From Cytobacillus firmus (GTDB taxonomy: Bacteria > Bacillota > Bacilli > Bacillales > Cytobacillaceae), in the NCBI RefSeq assembly GCF_023612095.1, contig NZ_CP086235.1, positions 3,235,501-3,299,500 of the forward strand: a stretch of DNA of 64,000 bases, read 5' to 3'. Positions 8,937 through 17,010 of the stretch are shown one piece after another (the first letter of the stretch is position 1; every line of letters starts with the position of its first letter). A program made the position numbers and the translations under genes. The notes below the pieces were generated by a model that was not told the origin of the DNA, made no database searches, and was given only the letters and a program-made list of their open reading frames with translations.

Positions 8937-9125
8937 ATGTCATATTATAGATGGCATTACATTGGTTGGTTAATTTTTGGTTTAACTCTTATTTTTTCTT
9001 ATTTCATAGTTCCACGTGAACATGGTTTTAATGCTATTATCATTTTAACTGCTTTATTCGCAATCTATGACTTCTTGGTAATGTTTATGGCAAAAAGACG
9101 GGGAAACAATAATAGTAAACCATAA
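8937..9125 (+). CDS. Small two-helix membrane protein, possible immunity partner
   Basis: 62 residues with two hydrophobic segments (about 8-26 and 32-51) and a basic C-terminal tail (AKRRGNNNSKP), so the tail is likely cytoplasmic. A GGAGGG ribosome site lies seven bases before the ATG. It sits immediately downstream of the secreted protein gene on the same strand, inside the tRNA-integrated element. Small two-helix proteins in that position are commonly immunity proteins, but nothing in the sequence proves it. Family not recognised. Confidence 0.6.
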   Translation: MSYYRWHYIGWLIFGLTLIFSYFIVPREHGFNAIIILTALFAIYDFLVMFMAKRRGNNNSKP

Positions 9126-9278
9126 TGCCACGAGAAAAATAGGTTAGCTGCTATATCCCTCTTCACTTTCCTATTGAGAATAAAACTTCTCAATATTAGC
9201 GTTTATACTAGACTCTGAAATTGTGGGAAAAGGTATACTGCGCTTATAGTTAGTATAGTGTTTTGAATTAAATAATAT

Positions 9279-9312
9279 AAGCCCTTCTCCAACTTGAGAG
9301 GGGCTTTAAATA
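9279..9312 (+). terminator. Terminator after the secreted-protein operon
   Basis: Stem AAGCCCTTCTC / GAGAGGGGCTT (one G-T pair) with a 6-base loop, followed by an interrupted T tract. Confidence 0.65.
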
Positions 9313-9469
9313 TTTTTCTGAGTCTATCTCAATACTAAACAGATGTAGGGATCTTTGATTAAAACCTTAATTTAATACTAATTAATAGCTAAGATTATTA
9401 ATATATACTCAAACAAATGATGTTTTAATTTAGTGCAGAGTGTTTTATAACCCTTAGGTACAAATTTAA

Positions 9470-9499
9470 TTTGGAGTCGTTGGGGTCGATTTGGGGTCG
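9470..9499. repeat. Triple TTTGGGGTCG-type repeats, putative integrase arm sites (right)
   Basis: Three copies in a row at about 10-base steps (TTTGGAGTCG, GTTGGGGTCG, TTTGGGGTCG). They match the pair at 6887-6907 in sequence and orientation. They lie about 115 bases inside the right attachment core. Confidence 0.5.
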
Positions 9500-9614
9500 A
9501 AACTCATCATTATAACCCAAATTCTAACCAACTCAATCCGGTTCACAGTTCAAAAATGTTGATTTAACAAGGGTTCTTCAAAGTTACCCAAAGTCTTTCC
9601 TTTTAGGATAGCCC

Positions 9615-9666
9615 GCCTCCTAAGCTGTAGGTCGTGAGTTCGAATCTCGCCTGGGACGCTACAAAA
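9615..9666 (+). repeat. Right attachment site (attR): tRNA-Arg 3' fragment
   Basis: 52 bases identical to 6750-6801. The tRNA 5' half is missing here, so this is not a second tRNA gene. It marks the chromosome-side end of the element. The original chromosomal terminator follows directly. Confidence 0.88.
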
Positions 9667-9695
9667 AAACGCCAACAAAAGTTTGGCGTTTTTTC
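9667..9695. terminator. Bidirectional terminator between attR and lutC
   Basis: Stem AACGCCAA / TTTGGCGTT with T runs on both strands. It would end the original tRNA transcript and also the lut operon transcript from the other side. Confidence 0.8.
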
Positions 9696-9724
9696 TCGTT
9701 CTTATGATGCCAGGTGCTCACGCA

Positions 9725-10444
9725 TTATAAATCATCTATAACAATATACGCTGCCTTAACAGGCCCATGTACTCCCACAACGAGGTTCATCTCAATATCT
9801 GCTGAATTGCTTGGTCCGGTTATGAAATTAATACATGAAGGAGCCAGCTCCCCTCTGCTCACTCTTTCCCTGATGATCCTTGCAGCCTGTGTCATGCGCG
9901 GAACCAGGGTGCTTTTCGGAATAAGGATAATGGAAGCAGCAGGCAAAAAACTGATTGACCGTCCGTGGTCTCTGCTGCTGAACAGGACTGCTGTTCCGGA
10001 TTCAGCCAGAGTAATTTCACTGATGGTGATGCCGATATTTGCTTTTTCTGCGTAATCAACATTAATTTCTCCAGCAGAATAATCCCATTCATATACTTCC
10101 ACTTTCTCTTTTGGCCAAATTTCCTCAAATAGCTGCGTAAGCCCAAACTGTCTATAACGGTCATCCTTCCAGGTCACTACTGGACCGCCTCCGTACTGGG
10201 CTGCAATCTCTTTAAGAGTTTCCGGCAAATTGGCGGCTTTTGTTACAAGAAGGTCAGTGTGAATTTTCGTGCACTGTGTTTTTAAAGCTTCAAGAAGCTC
10301 ATCTGCATCTGCTTCTTTAAAGATGGAATCCTGTGGATTATAGCTCCATTTTGGCCTTTCAACTCCCGAAATTCTCTTTTCCCTGCCCAGTCTGCCTGCA
10401 ATTTTATTTAAAAAAGCGTCCCGATTCTGAATAGTTCCGTTCAC
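9725..10444 (-). CDS. lutC: Lactate utilization protein C (LUD domain)
   Basis: 239 residues, the normal LutC length. LUD-domain protein of the LutABC complex that oxidises L-lactate to pyruvate and lets the cell grow on lactate. The C-terminal half carries the recognisable [26 protein letters not shown] and [19 protein letters not shown] segments. The start is GTG at 10444, preceded by AAAGGAGG. It overlaps the lutB stop in a GTGA junction, so translation is probably coupled. It is the last gene of lutA-lutB-lutC, transcribed leftwards, and its downstream side abuts the tRNA-element boundary. Confidence 0.93.
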   Translation of the reverse strand: MNGTIQNRDAFLNKIAGRLGREKRISGVERPKWSYNPQDSIFKEADADELLEALKTQCTKIHTDLLVTKAANLPETLKEIAAQYGGGPVVTWKDDRYRQFGLTQLFEEIWPKEKVEVYEWDYSAGEINVDYAEKANIGITISEITLAESGTAVLFSSRDHGRSISFLPAASIILIPKSTLVPRMTQAARIIRERVSRGELAPSCINFITGPSNSADIEMNLVVGVHGPVKAAYIVIDDL

Positions 10445-11871
10445 TGCTGTTCGCCTCCTTTTGGCCGGTTTTTGAACCAATCACGAAATCTTTCTTTATT
10501 AGGAGCCGGAAAATCCCTGATTTCTGTCCAGGCCTTTAAAGGCCCGGGTCCCTTGGTAATCTTGTCGCCTGATGTAAATGGATTCATGGCTGTGGGTGCC
10601 AGCTTTGACCCCAGTTTATAAAGGGAAGGTGAAGCGGCCCCCAGTCCAAAAGCCTTCATGGTCATCTTTTCCGATATAGGAGCCTTTCCTTCTTTTTCGA
10701 CAATTACCTGCCGGTGTTTGTGAAGCAGCTCATGCAGAGGGATTTTGACTGGACAAGCTTCTGTACAGGCCCCGCAAAGGGTTGATGCATAAGGCAATTC
10801 TTTATAATCATCATAGCCGCCTAAAAGAGGTGACAGAACCGCTCCGATCGGGCCTGAATAAATTGATCCGTAGGAATGGCCTCCAACATGCCTGTATACG
10901 GGACAAACATTCACACAAGCAGCGCAGCGGATACATTGCAGTATGGATTGAAACTCCCCTCCTAATATCGATGAGCGGCCATTGTCCACAATGACGAGAT
11001 GGAATTCCTCGGGTCCATCAACATCAAGTTCTTCTTTTGGACCAGTCAAAACAGTAATATAACTCGTTAGCTTTTGCCCAACCGCGCTCCTGGTCAGCAT
11101 ACTGACCAGAACTTCCATTTCCTCGTAAGTCGGGACCAGCCTTTCCATGCCCATTACCGTAATTTGTGTCTTAGGCAAGGCTGTGACAAGATCTGCATTT
11201 CCTTCATTCGTCACTAATGTGATTGAACCGGTTTCCGCAACTGCGAAGTTGCAGCCCGTAATGCCTACATCGGCAGTTAAGTATTCGTGGCGAAGCATTT
11301 CTCTCGCATGCCATGCAAGCTCTTCCGGCTTTTCTGTGTTCTGATAGCTTAGTTTTTCTGCAAATACATCCCGAATCTGCTCTTTATTCTTATGAAGGGC
11401 AGGTGCCACTATATGTGATGGCGGGTCATGGTCGTCCACCTGGAGGATATATTCTCCCAAATCTGTTTCAATGACCTGGCACCCCGCCTCTTCCAATGTG
11501 GCGTTTAAATGGATCTCTTCGGTTACCATTGATTTTGATTTAACCACTTTTCTTGCATTTTTCTTTTCAATTACTTCACGTATATAAGCAGAGGCCTCTT
11601 CAGCAGTTTCAGCAAAGTAAACGTGCCCTCCCCTTTTAGCTACATTTTCGCTGAGCTGGTATAAGTAAAAATCAAGATTTTCAAGAACATGCTGGCGAAT
11701 TTCTTCTGATAGCGAACGCCAATCTTCCCAATTCCCAAGTTCTGCGGCAGCATCAAGCCTTCTGGTCTGAAGCCTTTCCTGTGCACCTGACACTGCCCCT
11801 CTCATAAAGGAATTGCTTATTCCGGAATCTACACGATCCTTAAAGTCGTTTGTTCCTATTTTCATAGCCAT
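10441..11871 (-). CDS. lutB: Lactate utilization iron-sulfur protein B
   Basis: 476 residues. The N-terminal LUD-type half is followed by two 4Fe-4S ferredoxin motifs, [16 protein letters not shown] and [13 protein letters not shown] (about residues 313-370), and a C-terminal tail typical of LutB/YkgF. It carries electrons from lactate oxidation; the final acceptor is not visible here. ATG at 11871 follows AGGAGG by about seven bases. It is separated from lutA by 38 bases and overlaps lutC by 4. Confidence 0.95.
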   Translation of the reverse strand: MAMKIGTNDFKDRVDSGISNSFMRGAVSGAQERLQTRRLDAAAELGNWEDWRSLSEEIRQHVLENLDFYLYQLSENVAKRGGHVYFAETAEEASAYIREVIEKKNARKVVKSKSMVTEEIHLNATLEEAGCQVIETDLGEYILQVDDHDPPSHIVAPALHKNKEQIRDVFAEKLSYQNTEKPEELAWHAREMLRHEYLTADVGITGCNFAVAETGSITLVTNEGNADLVTALPKTQITVMGMERLVPTYEEMEVLVSMLTRSAVGQKLTSYITVLTGPKEELDVDGPEEFHLVIVDNGRSSILGGEFQSILQCIRCAACVNVCPVYRHVGGHSYGSIYSGPIGAVLSPLLGGYDDYKELPYASTLCGACTEACPVKIPLHELLHKHRQVIVEKEGKAPISEKMTMKAFGLGAASPSLYKLGSKLAPTAMNPFTSGDKITKGPGPLKAWTEIRDFPAPNKERFRDWFKNRPKGGEQQ

Positions 11872-11909
11872 AACTATTCCTCCTGTAACAAAGCATGTCC
11901 ATTAATGAC

Positions 11910-12626
11910 TCAGCGGCAATTCAACACTTCGGCAATATGCATAACCCTTATTGGCTTTCCCTGCCTTCCGATCCTGCCTCCAATATTCATCAGGCATCCT
12001 GCGTCAGCTCCAATGAGGATTTCCGCTTCAGTCTCCTCTATATGCCCAACCTTCTCATCTACCATTTGTTCCGATATTTGAGCCATTTTCACGGAGAATG
12101 TTCCGCCAAAACCGCAGCATTGCTCTTTGCCAGGAAGCTCTTCGAATTCCAGGCCCTTCACATTTTTTAATAATCTCATTGGCGCTTCTTTTACTCCAAG
12201 AAGCCTGGTCATATGGCAGGATTTATGATAGGTGGCCTTCCCATTTAATTTTGCCCCGACATCGTCCACATTGAGAACTTCAACGATAAATTGAGTAAGT
12301 TCGTATGTTTTTTCTGCAAGCTTTTTTGCCTTGGGCTCCCACACAGAGTCCCCCTTAAAAACATGCGGATACTCATGAAACATATAGGCACAGGATCCGG
12401 AAGGGGAAACAACATATTCTGCATGTTCAAAGGCCGTGATCATTCTTTTCATGGCTTCCTTCGATTCCTTCACATAGCCGCTGTTATAGGCAGGCTGGCC
12501 GCAGCAGACCTGTGATTCCGGAAAATCTATTTCACACCCCAGACGCTCCAGCAGTTCAACAGCTGCTTTGCCTGCATTTCCCTGAAACATATCTACAAGA
12601 CATGTTGCAAATAGACTTACCTTCAT
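11910..12626 (-). CDS. lutA: Lactate utilization protein A (CCG-domain iron-sulfur protein)
   Basis: 238 residues, the same length I recall for B. subtilis LutA. It has two CCG (heterodisulfide reductase type) motifs: [12 protein letters not shown] near residue 40 and [10 protein letters not shown] ... [14 protein letters not shown] near residues 140-180, which bind an Fe-S cluster. First gene of the lut operon. A promoter-like element and an inverted repeat lie 55-125 bases upstream, consistent with control by a LutR-type repressor, although no lutR gene is in the window. Confidence 0.95.
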   Translation of the reverse strand: MKVSLFATCLVDMFQGNAGKAAVELLERLGCEIDFPESQVCCGQPAYNSGYVKESKEAMKRMITAFEHAEYVVSPSGSCAYMFHEYPHVFKGDSVWEPKAKKLAEKTYELTQFIVEVLNVDDVGAKLNGKATYHKSCHMTRLLGVKEAPMRLLKNVKGLEFEELPGKEQCCGFGGTFSVKMAQISEQMVDEKVGHIEETEAEILIGADAGCLMNIGGRIGRQGKPIRVMHIAEVLNCR

Positions 12627-12680
12627 TCATTCCCTCTCCCAGCTAAATATTTTATTTTCTACTATCTTACTATAGTTATA

Positions 12681-12749
12681 ATACAAATTGTTGTATTTTT
12701 ATAAATATTATAATAATTAGTATAGTATATCTTCCAATACATATGTCAA
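12681..12749 (-). promoter_or_regulatory. lut operon promoter with a downstream palindrome, candidate operator
   Basis: Minus strand: TTGACA at 12744-12749, with TATACT-like -10 candidates at 12724-12729 and 12719-12724 whose spacing (14 or 19) is not ideal. Downstream is the palindrome ATACAA-ATTG-TTGTAT at 12681-12696, where a repressor would block transcription. The repressor identity is inference. Confidence 0.45.
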
Positions 12750-12830
12750 TGTTTTACTTCCTTTTTTTTAGTCAAAAATATGATACAATTATATGATGTT
12801 TAAGTTGCTAAAAAGGGAGTTCAGAAATAA

Positions 12831-14576
12831 ATGAAAGTTATCGCCAGTACGCTTAACGCTAAATATATTCATACAAATATAGCGATCCGCTATTTAAAAG
12901 CATATGCTCAGCCTGATTTCGATGTGGAATTAGCCGAATATACTATTAAAGATCCAATAATGAATATTGTTACAGACCTGATCCGCAAAAAACCTGATGT
13001 GATCGGATTCAGCTGTTATATTTGGAATATCGAAGAGACCATCAAGGTCATTAAGATGATTAAAAAGATAGATTCCTCCATTCATATTGTAGTCGGAGGG
13101 CCAGAAGTGACATATGATGTTGCAGATTGGATGAAGAATGTAAATGAATTTGATTACATTGTCATCGGGGAAGGTGAGGAAACCTTCAAACAGCTGCTGA
13201 CGGAGCTGAACAGCACCATGAATATGGAAAATGTGCATGGTCTTGCTTTCAGGGAAAACGGCCAGGTTCGCATTAATCCACAGCGGAATAAGCTGGACTT
13301 GCGCGATCTTCCCTCACCGTTCCGCTTTGAAGAAGATATTCCTCATCTTTCAAAGCGGGTCACATATATAGAAACCAGCCGGGGGTGCCCTTTCAGCTGC
13401 CAATTTTGCCTTTCTTCCATTGAAGTAGGTGTGCGTTACTTTGACAGGGAAAAAATCAAGGACGATATCCGGTATTTAATGAAGAATGGTGCAAAAACCC
13501 TTAAATTTGTGGACCGCACATTCAACATTAGCCGCAGCTATGCCTTGGAAATGTTCCAATTTTTGATCGATGAACATCTGCCGGGAACTGTCTTTCAATT
13601 TGAGATCACTGCAGATATCATGAGACCTGAGGTAATTGAATTTCTGAATAAGGAAGCACCACGAGGATTATTCCGATTTGAAATTGGCGTACAGTCGACA
13701 AACGACTATACAAATGAATTGGTCATGAGGAAGCAGAATTTTGACAAGCTTTGCCGAACAGTCACAATGGTAAAGGATGGAGGAAAAATCGATCAGCATC
13801 TCGACTTAATTGCCGGCCTGCCTGAGGAAGATTATAATTCATTCAAACGAACATTTAATGATGTATTTGCCATGCGGCCGGAAGAGCTCCAGCTCGGCTT
13901 CTTAAAAATGCTGAGAGGCACCGGACTTCGCTTAAGAGCAGAAGATCATCAATATATTTATATGGACCATTCACCATATGAAATATTAGGAAATAATGTT
14001 CTGTCCTTCGATGACATTATTCGCATAAAACAGGTCGAAGATGTGTTAGAGAAATATTGGAATGACCATAGAATGGATGCAACTGTTGAATATTTGGTTA
14101 CAAAAGTATTTCCGACCCCCTTCGATTTCTTCCAGGAATTCGGCAGCTATTGGGAGCAAAAAGGCTGGTCCCGAATCGGGCATCAGCTTGAGGATTTATT
14201 CAAACGCCTGTTTGAATTCCTTCAAACAAAAGAAATTGCTGATCTGGATATAGCTGAAGGACTAATGAAGTTTGACTATATTTCAAAACAAAAATATAAG
14301 CCCAGAAAACCATGGTGGCAGCCAAGCTTTGAGAAATCCGAAAGATCAAAGCTTTACCAGTCTCTGCTTGAAAACCCAAATCAGCTGGGAGAAAGCTTCT
14401 TAAGCCTTCAGTTGAATGAAAAAGAAATATACAAACATACCTTAAGTGAAAGATTATCCTATGATATCGAAAGGTATATTAACGAGGGAATAATTGAAAA
14501 GAAAGACTCTTTTCTTCTTGCCTATTTCGATTCAGGCTCTGAAACAGTCTCTATCTTTTCCGGGCCTTTACAATAA
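12831..14576 (+). CDS. B12-binding domain radical SAM protein with C-terminal DUF4080-like region
   Basis: 581 residues. The N-terminal cobalamin-binding-like domain (about 1-140) has the GGPEVTYDV and IGEGEETF segments. The radical SAM core starts at ETSRGCPFSCQFC, with cluster cysteines at 186, 190 and 193. A C-terminal alpha-helical region (about 370-580) matches what I remember as DUF4080. Members of this class act on unknown, often lipid or nucleic acid, substrates and the reaction cannot be told from sequence. It is divergent from lutA, stands alone and ends in a strong terminator. Confidence 0.85.
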   Translation: MKVIASTLNAKYIHTNIAIRYLKAYAQPDFDVELAEYTIKDPIMNIVTDLIRKKPDVIGFSCYIWNIEETIKVIKMIKKIDSSIHIVVGGPEVTYDVADWMKNVNEFDYIVIGEGEETFKQLLTELNSTMNMENVHGLAFRENGQVRINPQRNKLDLRDLPSPFRFEEDIPHLSKRVTYIETSRGCPFSCQFCLSSIEVGVRYFDREKIKDDIRYLMKNGAKTLKFVDRTFNISRSYALEMFQFLIDEHLPGTVFQFEITADIMRPEVIEFLNKEAPRGLFRFEIGVQSTNDYTNELVMRKQNFDKLCRTVTMVKDGGKIDQHLDLIAGLPEEDYNSFKRTFNDVFAMRPEELQLGFLKMLRGTGLRLRAEDHQYIYMDHSPYEILGNNVLSFDDIIRIKQVEDVLEKYWNDHRMDATVEYLVTKVFPTPFDFFQEFGSYWEQKGWSRIGHQLEDLFKRLFEFLQTKEIADLDIAEGLMKFDYISKQKYKPRKPWWQPSFEKSERSKLYQSLLENPNQLGESFLSLQLNEKEIYKHTLSERLSYDIERYINEGIIEKKDSFLLAYFDSGSETVSIFSGPLQ

Positions 14577-14582
14577 TGGAAG

Positions 14583-14608
14583 AACCGGCAGAAATCTGCC
14601 GGTTTTTT
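14583..14608. terminator. Strong terminator shared by two convergent genes
   Basis: Perfect stem AACCGGCAGA / TCTGCCGGTT with a 2-base loop and a T run on the plus strand. It overlaps the last codon of the small minus-strand gene at 14607. Confidence 0.85.
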
Positions 14609-14762
14609 AGCATTTATCTTTATTTTTCTTTTGATCTTTATCCCGGTTCATAAAAGGCAACTCGTAAAATTTTCCGGCATTTATATCACCAAACTCCATG
14701 CCGAATTCTACATTGGCAGAGCCATCCTGCCGGCTGGTTTTTCGTGGTTTATTTTGATCCAC
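14607..14762 (-). CDS. Small hydrophilic protein, 51 residues
   Basis: Starts at GTG 14762, whose G is the last base of the upstream stop codon (TAGTG), so it is tightly coupled to the preceding small gene. The product begins MDQNKPRKTSRQDGSA, has a central EFGMEFGDINAGKFYELPF and ends in a Lys/Asp-rich tail with a final Cys. No membrane segment. Family not recognised; small charged proteins like this are common among spore and stress proteins of Bacillus. The GAGAGG ribosome site upstream is acceptable. Confidence 0.55.
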   Translation of the reverse strand: MDQNKPRKTSRQDGSANVEFGMEFGDINAGKFYELPFMNRDKDQKKNKDKC

Positions 14763-14923
14763 TAGGCTCTTCCCTCTCTCCCATGCTTAGAGTTGCGGTT
14801 AGCCATTTTCATCGGATTTTCTTCCTGGCTGAATTCTGCTGAAAACTCAGATTCCTGAATATTCTTCTTAGGCGTCTTGCTGTATTTTTCAACAGCATTA
14901 TACTCAGCTTTTCGTTTGGCCAT
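14762..14923 (-). CDS. Small hydrophilic protein, 53 residues
   Basis: ATG at 14923 follows a strong AGGAGG site by about seven bases, which supports it as a real gene. The product begins MAKRKAEYNAVEKYSKTPKK and continues with a Glu/Ser-rich stretch and an Asn/Arg/Lys tail; no Cys, no membrane helix. It resembles minor small acid-soluble spore proteins in size and composition, but I cannot match it to a named Ssp family. It forms a two-gene unit with the 51-residue gene. Confidence 0.6.
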   Translation of the reverse strand: MAKRKAEYNAVEKYSKTPKKNIQESEFSAEFSQEENPMKMANRNSKHGREGRA

Positions 14924-15091
14924 CCCAATCTCCTCCTGAAAAAATTTCTTCGTGTTAAATTAATTTTCATGCTTTAACACAGGTTTATTTTTAGTAAAAT
15001 AAACGGTTTCATTCCTCCCTGTGTCTTCCTTATTTTGCATTCATAAATTTTTCTGCAGTGCAAAAAATAGAGTAAAAAGGAATGAGCCGCT

Positions 15092-15439
15092 ATGACAAAT
15101 AAAAAGAAGTTAAATAAAAGCATTGGCATTAACGAGACACTTCCACATCAAATTGAAGCTCCCAGCTTTAAAGACACAGGCATGAAGCTTCAGCCTCCTT
15201 TCAAAAATTCTTTTGGCGTAACTATTGGGGACAGTCATTATTCCTCAAACAGTTCACCGCTGGAAAACTGGAGTGATGAAACAGACCCTGCAGTTATGGC
15301 TGGAGACGAATGGATTCATCCTACAAACGATATCGGCTGGAATACAACGGAAAACAAGGAACTCCTTGAAAGCAAAAAACCGCCTCAAGCCTATCCTTTC
15401 ATGCATCCGACTAAGGATGTCAGCCGCGGAACAGATTGA
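15092..15439 (+). CDS. Conserved hypothetical protein (DUF3905-like)
   Basis: 115 residues, hydrophilic, no signal peptide or membrane helix. The C-terminal half has the distinctive DEWIHPTNDIGWNTTENKEL segment and a second HPTKDVSRGTD echo, which I associate with the Bacillus DUF3905 family, found mostly in spore formers. An AAGGAATGAG ribosome site precedes the ATG. Function unknown. It is convergent with the potassium channel gene and shares its terminator. Confidence 0.6.
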   Translation: MTNKKKLNKSIGINETLPHQIEAPSFKDTGMKLQPPFKNSFGVTIGDSHYSSNSSPLENWSDETDPAVMAGDEWIHPTNDIGWNTTENKELLESKKPPQAYPFMHPTKDVSRGTD

Positions 15440-15469
15440 AAAAAAACGCCATGCCTCGAAATAACTCTT

Positions 15470-15510
15470 AAAAAAAGCAGTCCGGAAATACTATTCCGGG
15501 CTGCTTTTTT
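15470..15510. terminator. Bidirectional terminator
   Basis: Stem AAAGCAGTCCGGAA / TTCCGGGCTGCTTT (one G-T pair) with A/T runs on both sides, between convergent genes. Confidence 0.85.
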
Positions 15511-16873
15511 AGCCAATGATAACTCGCTCTTTTGGATAATGGTAATTTGGCTTTTTCTCTTTGCCGCCTATTATGAATAAGAAAGAAGTTAAACCGATTC
15601 TTCCAATAAACATTAAGGCCATTATGATGCATTTCCCGATAATGGACAATTCAGGTGTAATTCCTAATGATAATCCTGTGGTCCCAAAAGCTGAGCAAAC
15701 CTCAAAGATAATTTCAATGAGCTCAAGCTGCTTTTCTGTAATGCTTAAAATGACTACAGAGAAAAAACACATTCCTATAGCAAGCAGCGTGATAGCAAGG
15801 GATTTCAGTACATCATCTTCATGAATTTCCCTTTTAAATATCTTTATATCCCGATTTCCTTTTGCAAAATGATAGATGAAAAGGATATTAACCGCAAAAG
15901 TCGTTGTCCTTATGCCCCCTCCGACAGAGCTTGGAGACGCCCCGATGAACATTAAAATACTCATTATAATGAGTGTGGGCATTGTAAACTCATTTACATC
16001 CATGGTTGATAAACCGCCGCTCCGGGTGGTAGCGGATTGGAAGAATGCATAAAAAAAGCTTTCATGCCAGTTCATATCCTTAAAATATTGATTGAATTCC
16101 ATAACAAGCAAAATAACAGTTCCAAATACAAGAAGAGCTGCATATGTAACAGTTGTCAGTTTGGCAAATAAAGAAAATCTGAAAGACTGTTCCTGATTCC
16201 ATTTATTGCGGAATAGATATTCTTTTAATTCGATAAGAACAGGAAAGCCTATAGCTCCTAAAGTAATCAGGATAACATTGATAAGCTGCACGAAATAATC
16301 GCCGGCAAATGGTTTGAGAGATGCTCCTGTTATATCCATGCCTCCGTTAGTTGTGGCACTGACAGATGTGAACAGCGCATGCAGAAATGCCTCATCCCAC
16401 GAAGGATAATATTTAAGAAAATGAAAGCCCAATATGAGTGCACCAAGGGTTTCAATCACCAATATTATTTTAATAATTTCTTTTACTAAATGCACAAGCC
16501 CTGACAAGGCATACTGATTATGATCCACCATAATAAGGCGGCGTCCCCTTAATCCGATCCTGCGGCCCAGCAGGAGCCAAAAGAAGGTGCCCAGCGCCAT
16601 GATCCCTATTCCGCCAAACTGAAGTATGAACATTATGACAAAATAACCAAAAACACTATAAGTTTCTGATATATTCACCACTGTCAGACCGGTAACACTG
16701 ACTGCACTTACAGCAGTGAAGACCGTATCAATAAATGAAACCTCCACTCCCGGCTTATGTACAGCCGGTATCCTTAATAAAAGTACCGATACGGATACTG
16801 CCAATAAATAATATCCGGATATTACTTGGGCAGGTGTTAGTTTATCCAGCCAATTTCTTATGTCCTTCCACAT
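15509..16873 (-). CDS. Ktr-type potassium channel subunit (KtrB/KtrD family)
   Basis: 454 residues, four M1-P-M2 repeats as in the TrkH/KtrB family. The four pore loops with the selectivity glycine are visible: SVTGLTV, TTNGGMDIT, TTRSGGLST and FGTTGLSLG. It forms a K+ (often Na+-dependent) uptake channel gated by a cytosolic RCK ring (KtrA or KtrC), which is not encoded nearby. An orphan KtrB-like gene is usual for KtrD in B. subtilis, so ktrD is the likelier orthologue, but this is not certain. The C-terminus PKERVIIG is typical. Divergent from the CdaR-type regulator. Confidence 0.92.
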   Translation of the reverse strand: MWKDIRNWLDKLTPAQVISGYYLLAVSVSVLLLRIPAVHKPGVEVSFIDTVFTAVSAVSVTGLTVVNISETYSVFGYFVIMFILQFGGIGIMALGTFFWLLLGRRIGLRGRRLIMVDHNQYALSGLVHLVKEIIKIILVIETLGALILGFHFLKYYPSWDEAFLHALFTSVSATTNGGMDITGASLKPFAGDYFVQLINVILITLGAIGFPVLIELKEYLFRNKWNQEQSFRFSLFAKLTTVTYAALLVFGTVILLVMEFNQYFKDMNWHESFFYAFFQSATTRSGGLSTMDVNEFTMPTLIIMSILMFIGASPSSVGGGIRTTTFAVNILFIYHFAKGNRDIKIFKREIHEDDVLKSLAITLLAIGMCFFSVVILSITEKQLELIEIIFEVCSAFGTTGLSLGITPELSIIGKCIIMALMFIGRIGLTSFLFIIGGKEKKPNYHYPKERVIIG

Positions 16874-17010
16874 ATAATACCTGTCCCCTTTAAAATTTTT
16901 CTATCCCTTATCATAATGAATATACCCTGTTTTTAAAAGAGATATTAGATAATTCGCAGGAAGTTTTTTATTTATATATAATAAAATTAAAAACCAAAGG
17001 GAGACTTGAT

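Larger units (their letters stand above)
9126..9614. other. Right flank of the integrative element, no gene
   Basis: Contains the terminator at 9279 and the TTTGGGGTCG repeats at 9470-9499, and ends at the right attachment core. AT-rich; no supported coding sequence. Confidence 0.5.

Noticed and set aside
9601..9660. Second tRNA-Arg gene
   Set aside because: Only the 3' half is present; acceptor 5' strand and D arm are missing, so it is the right attachment copy.
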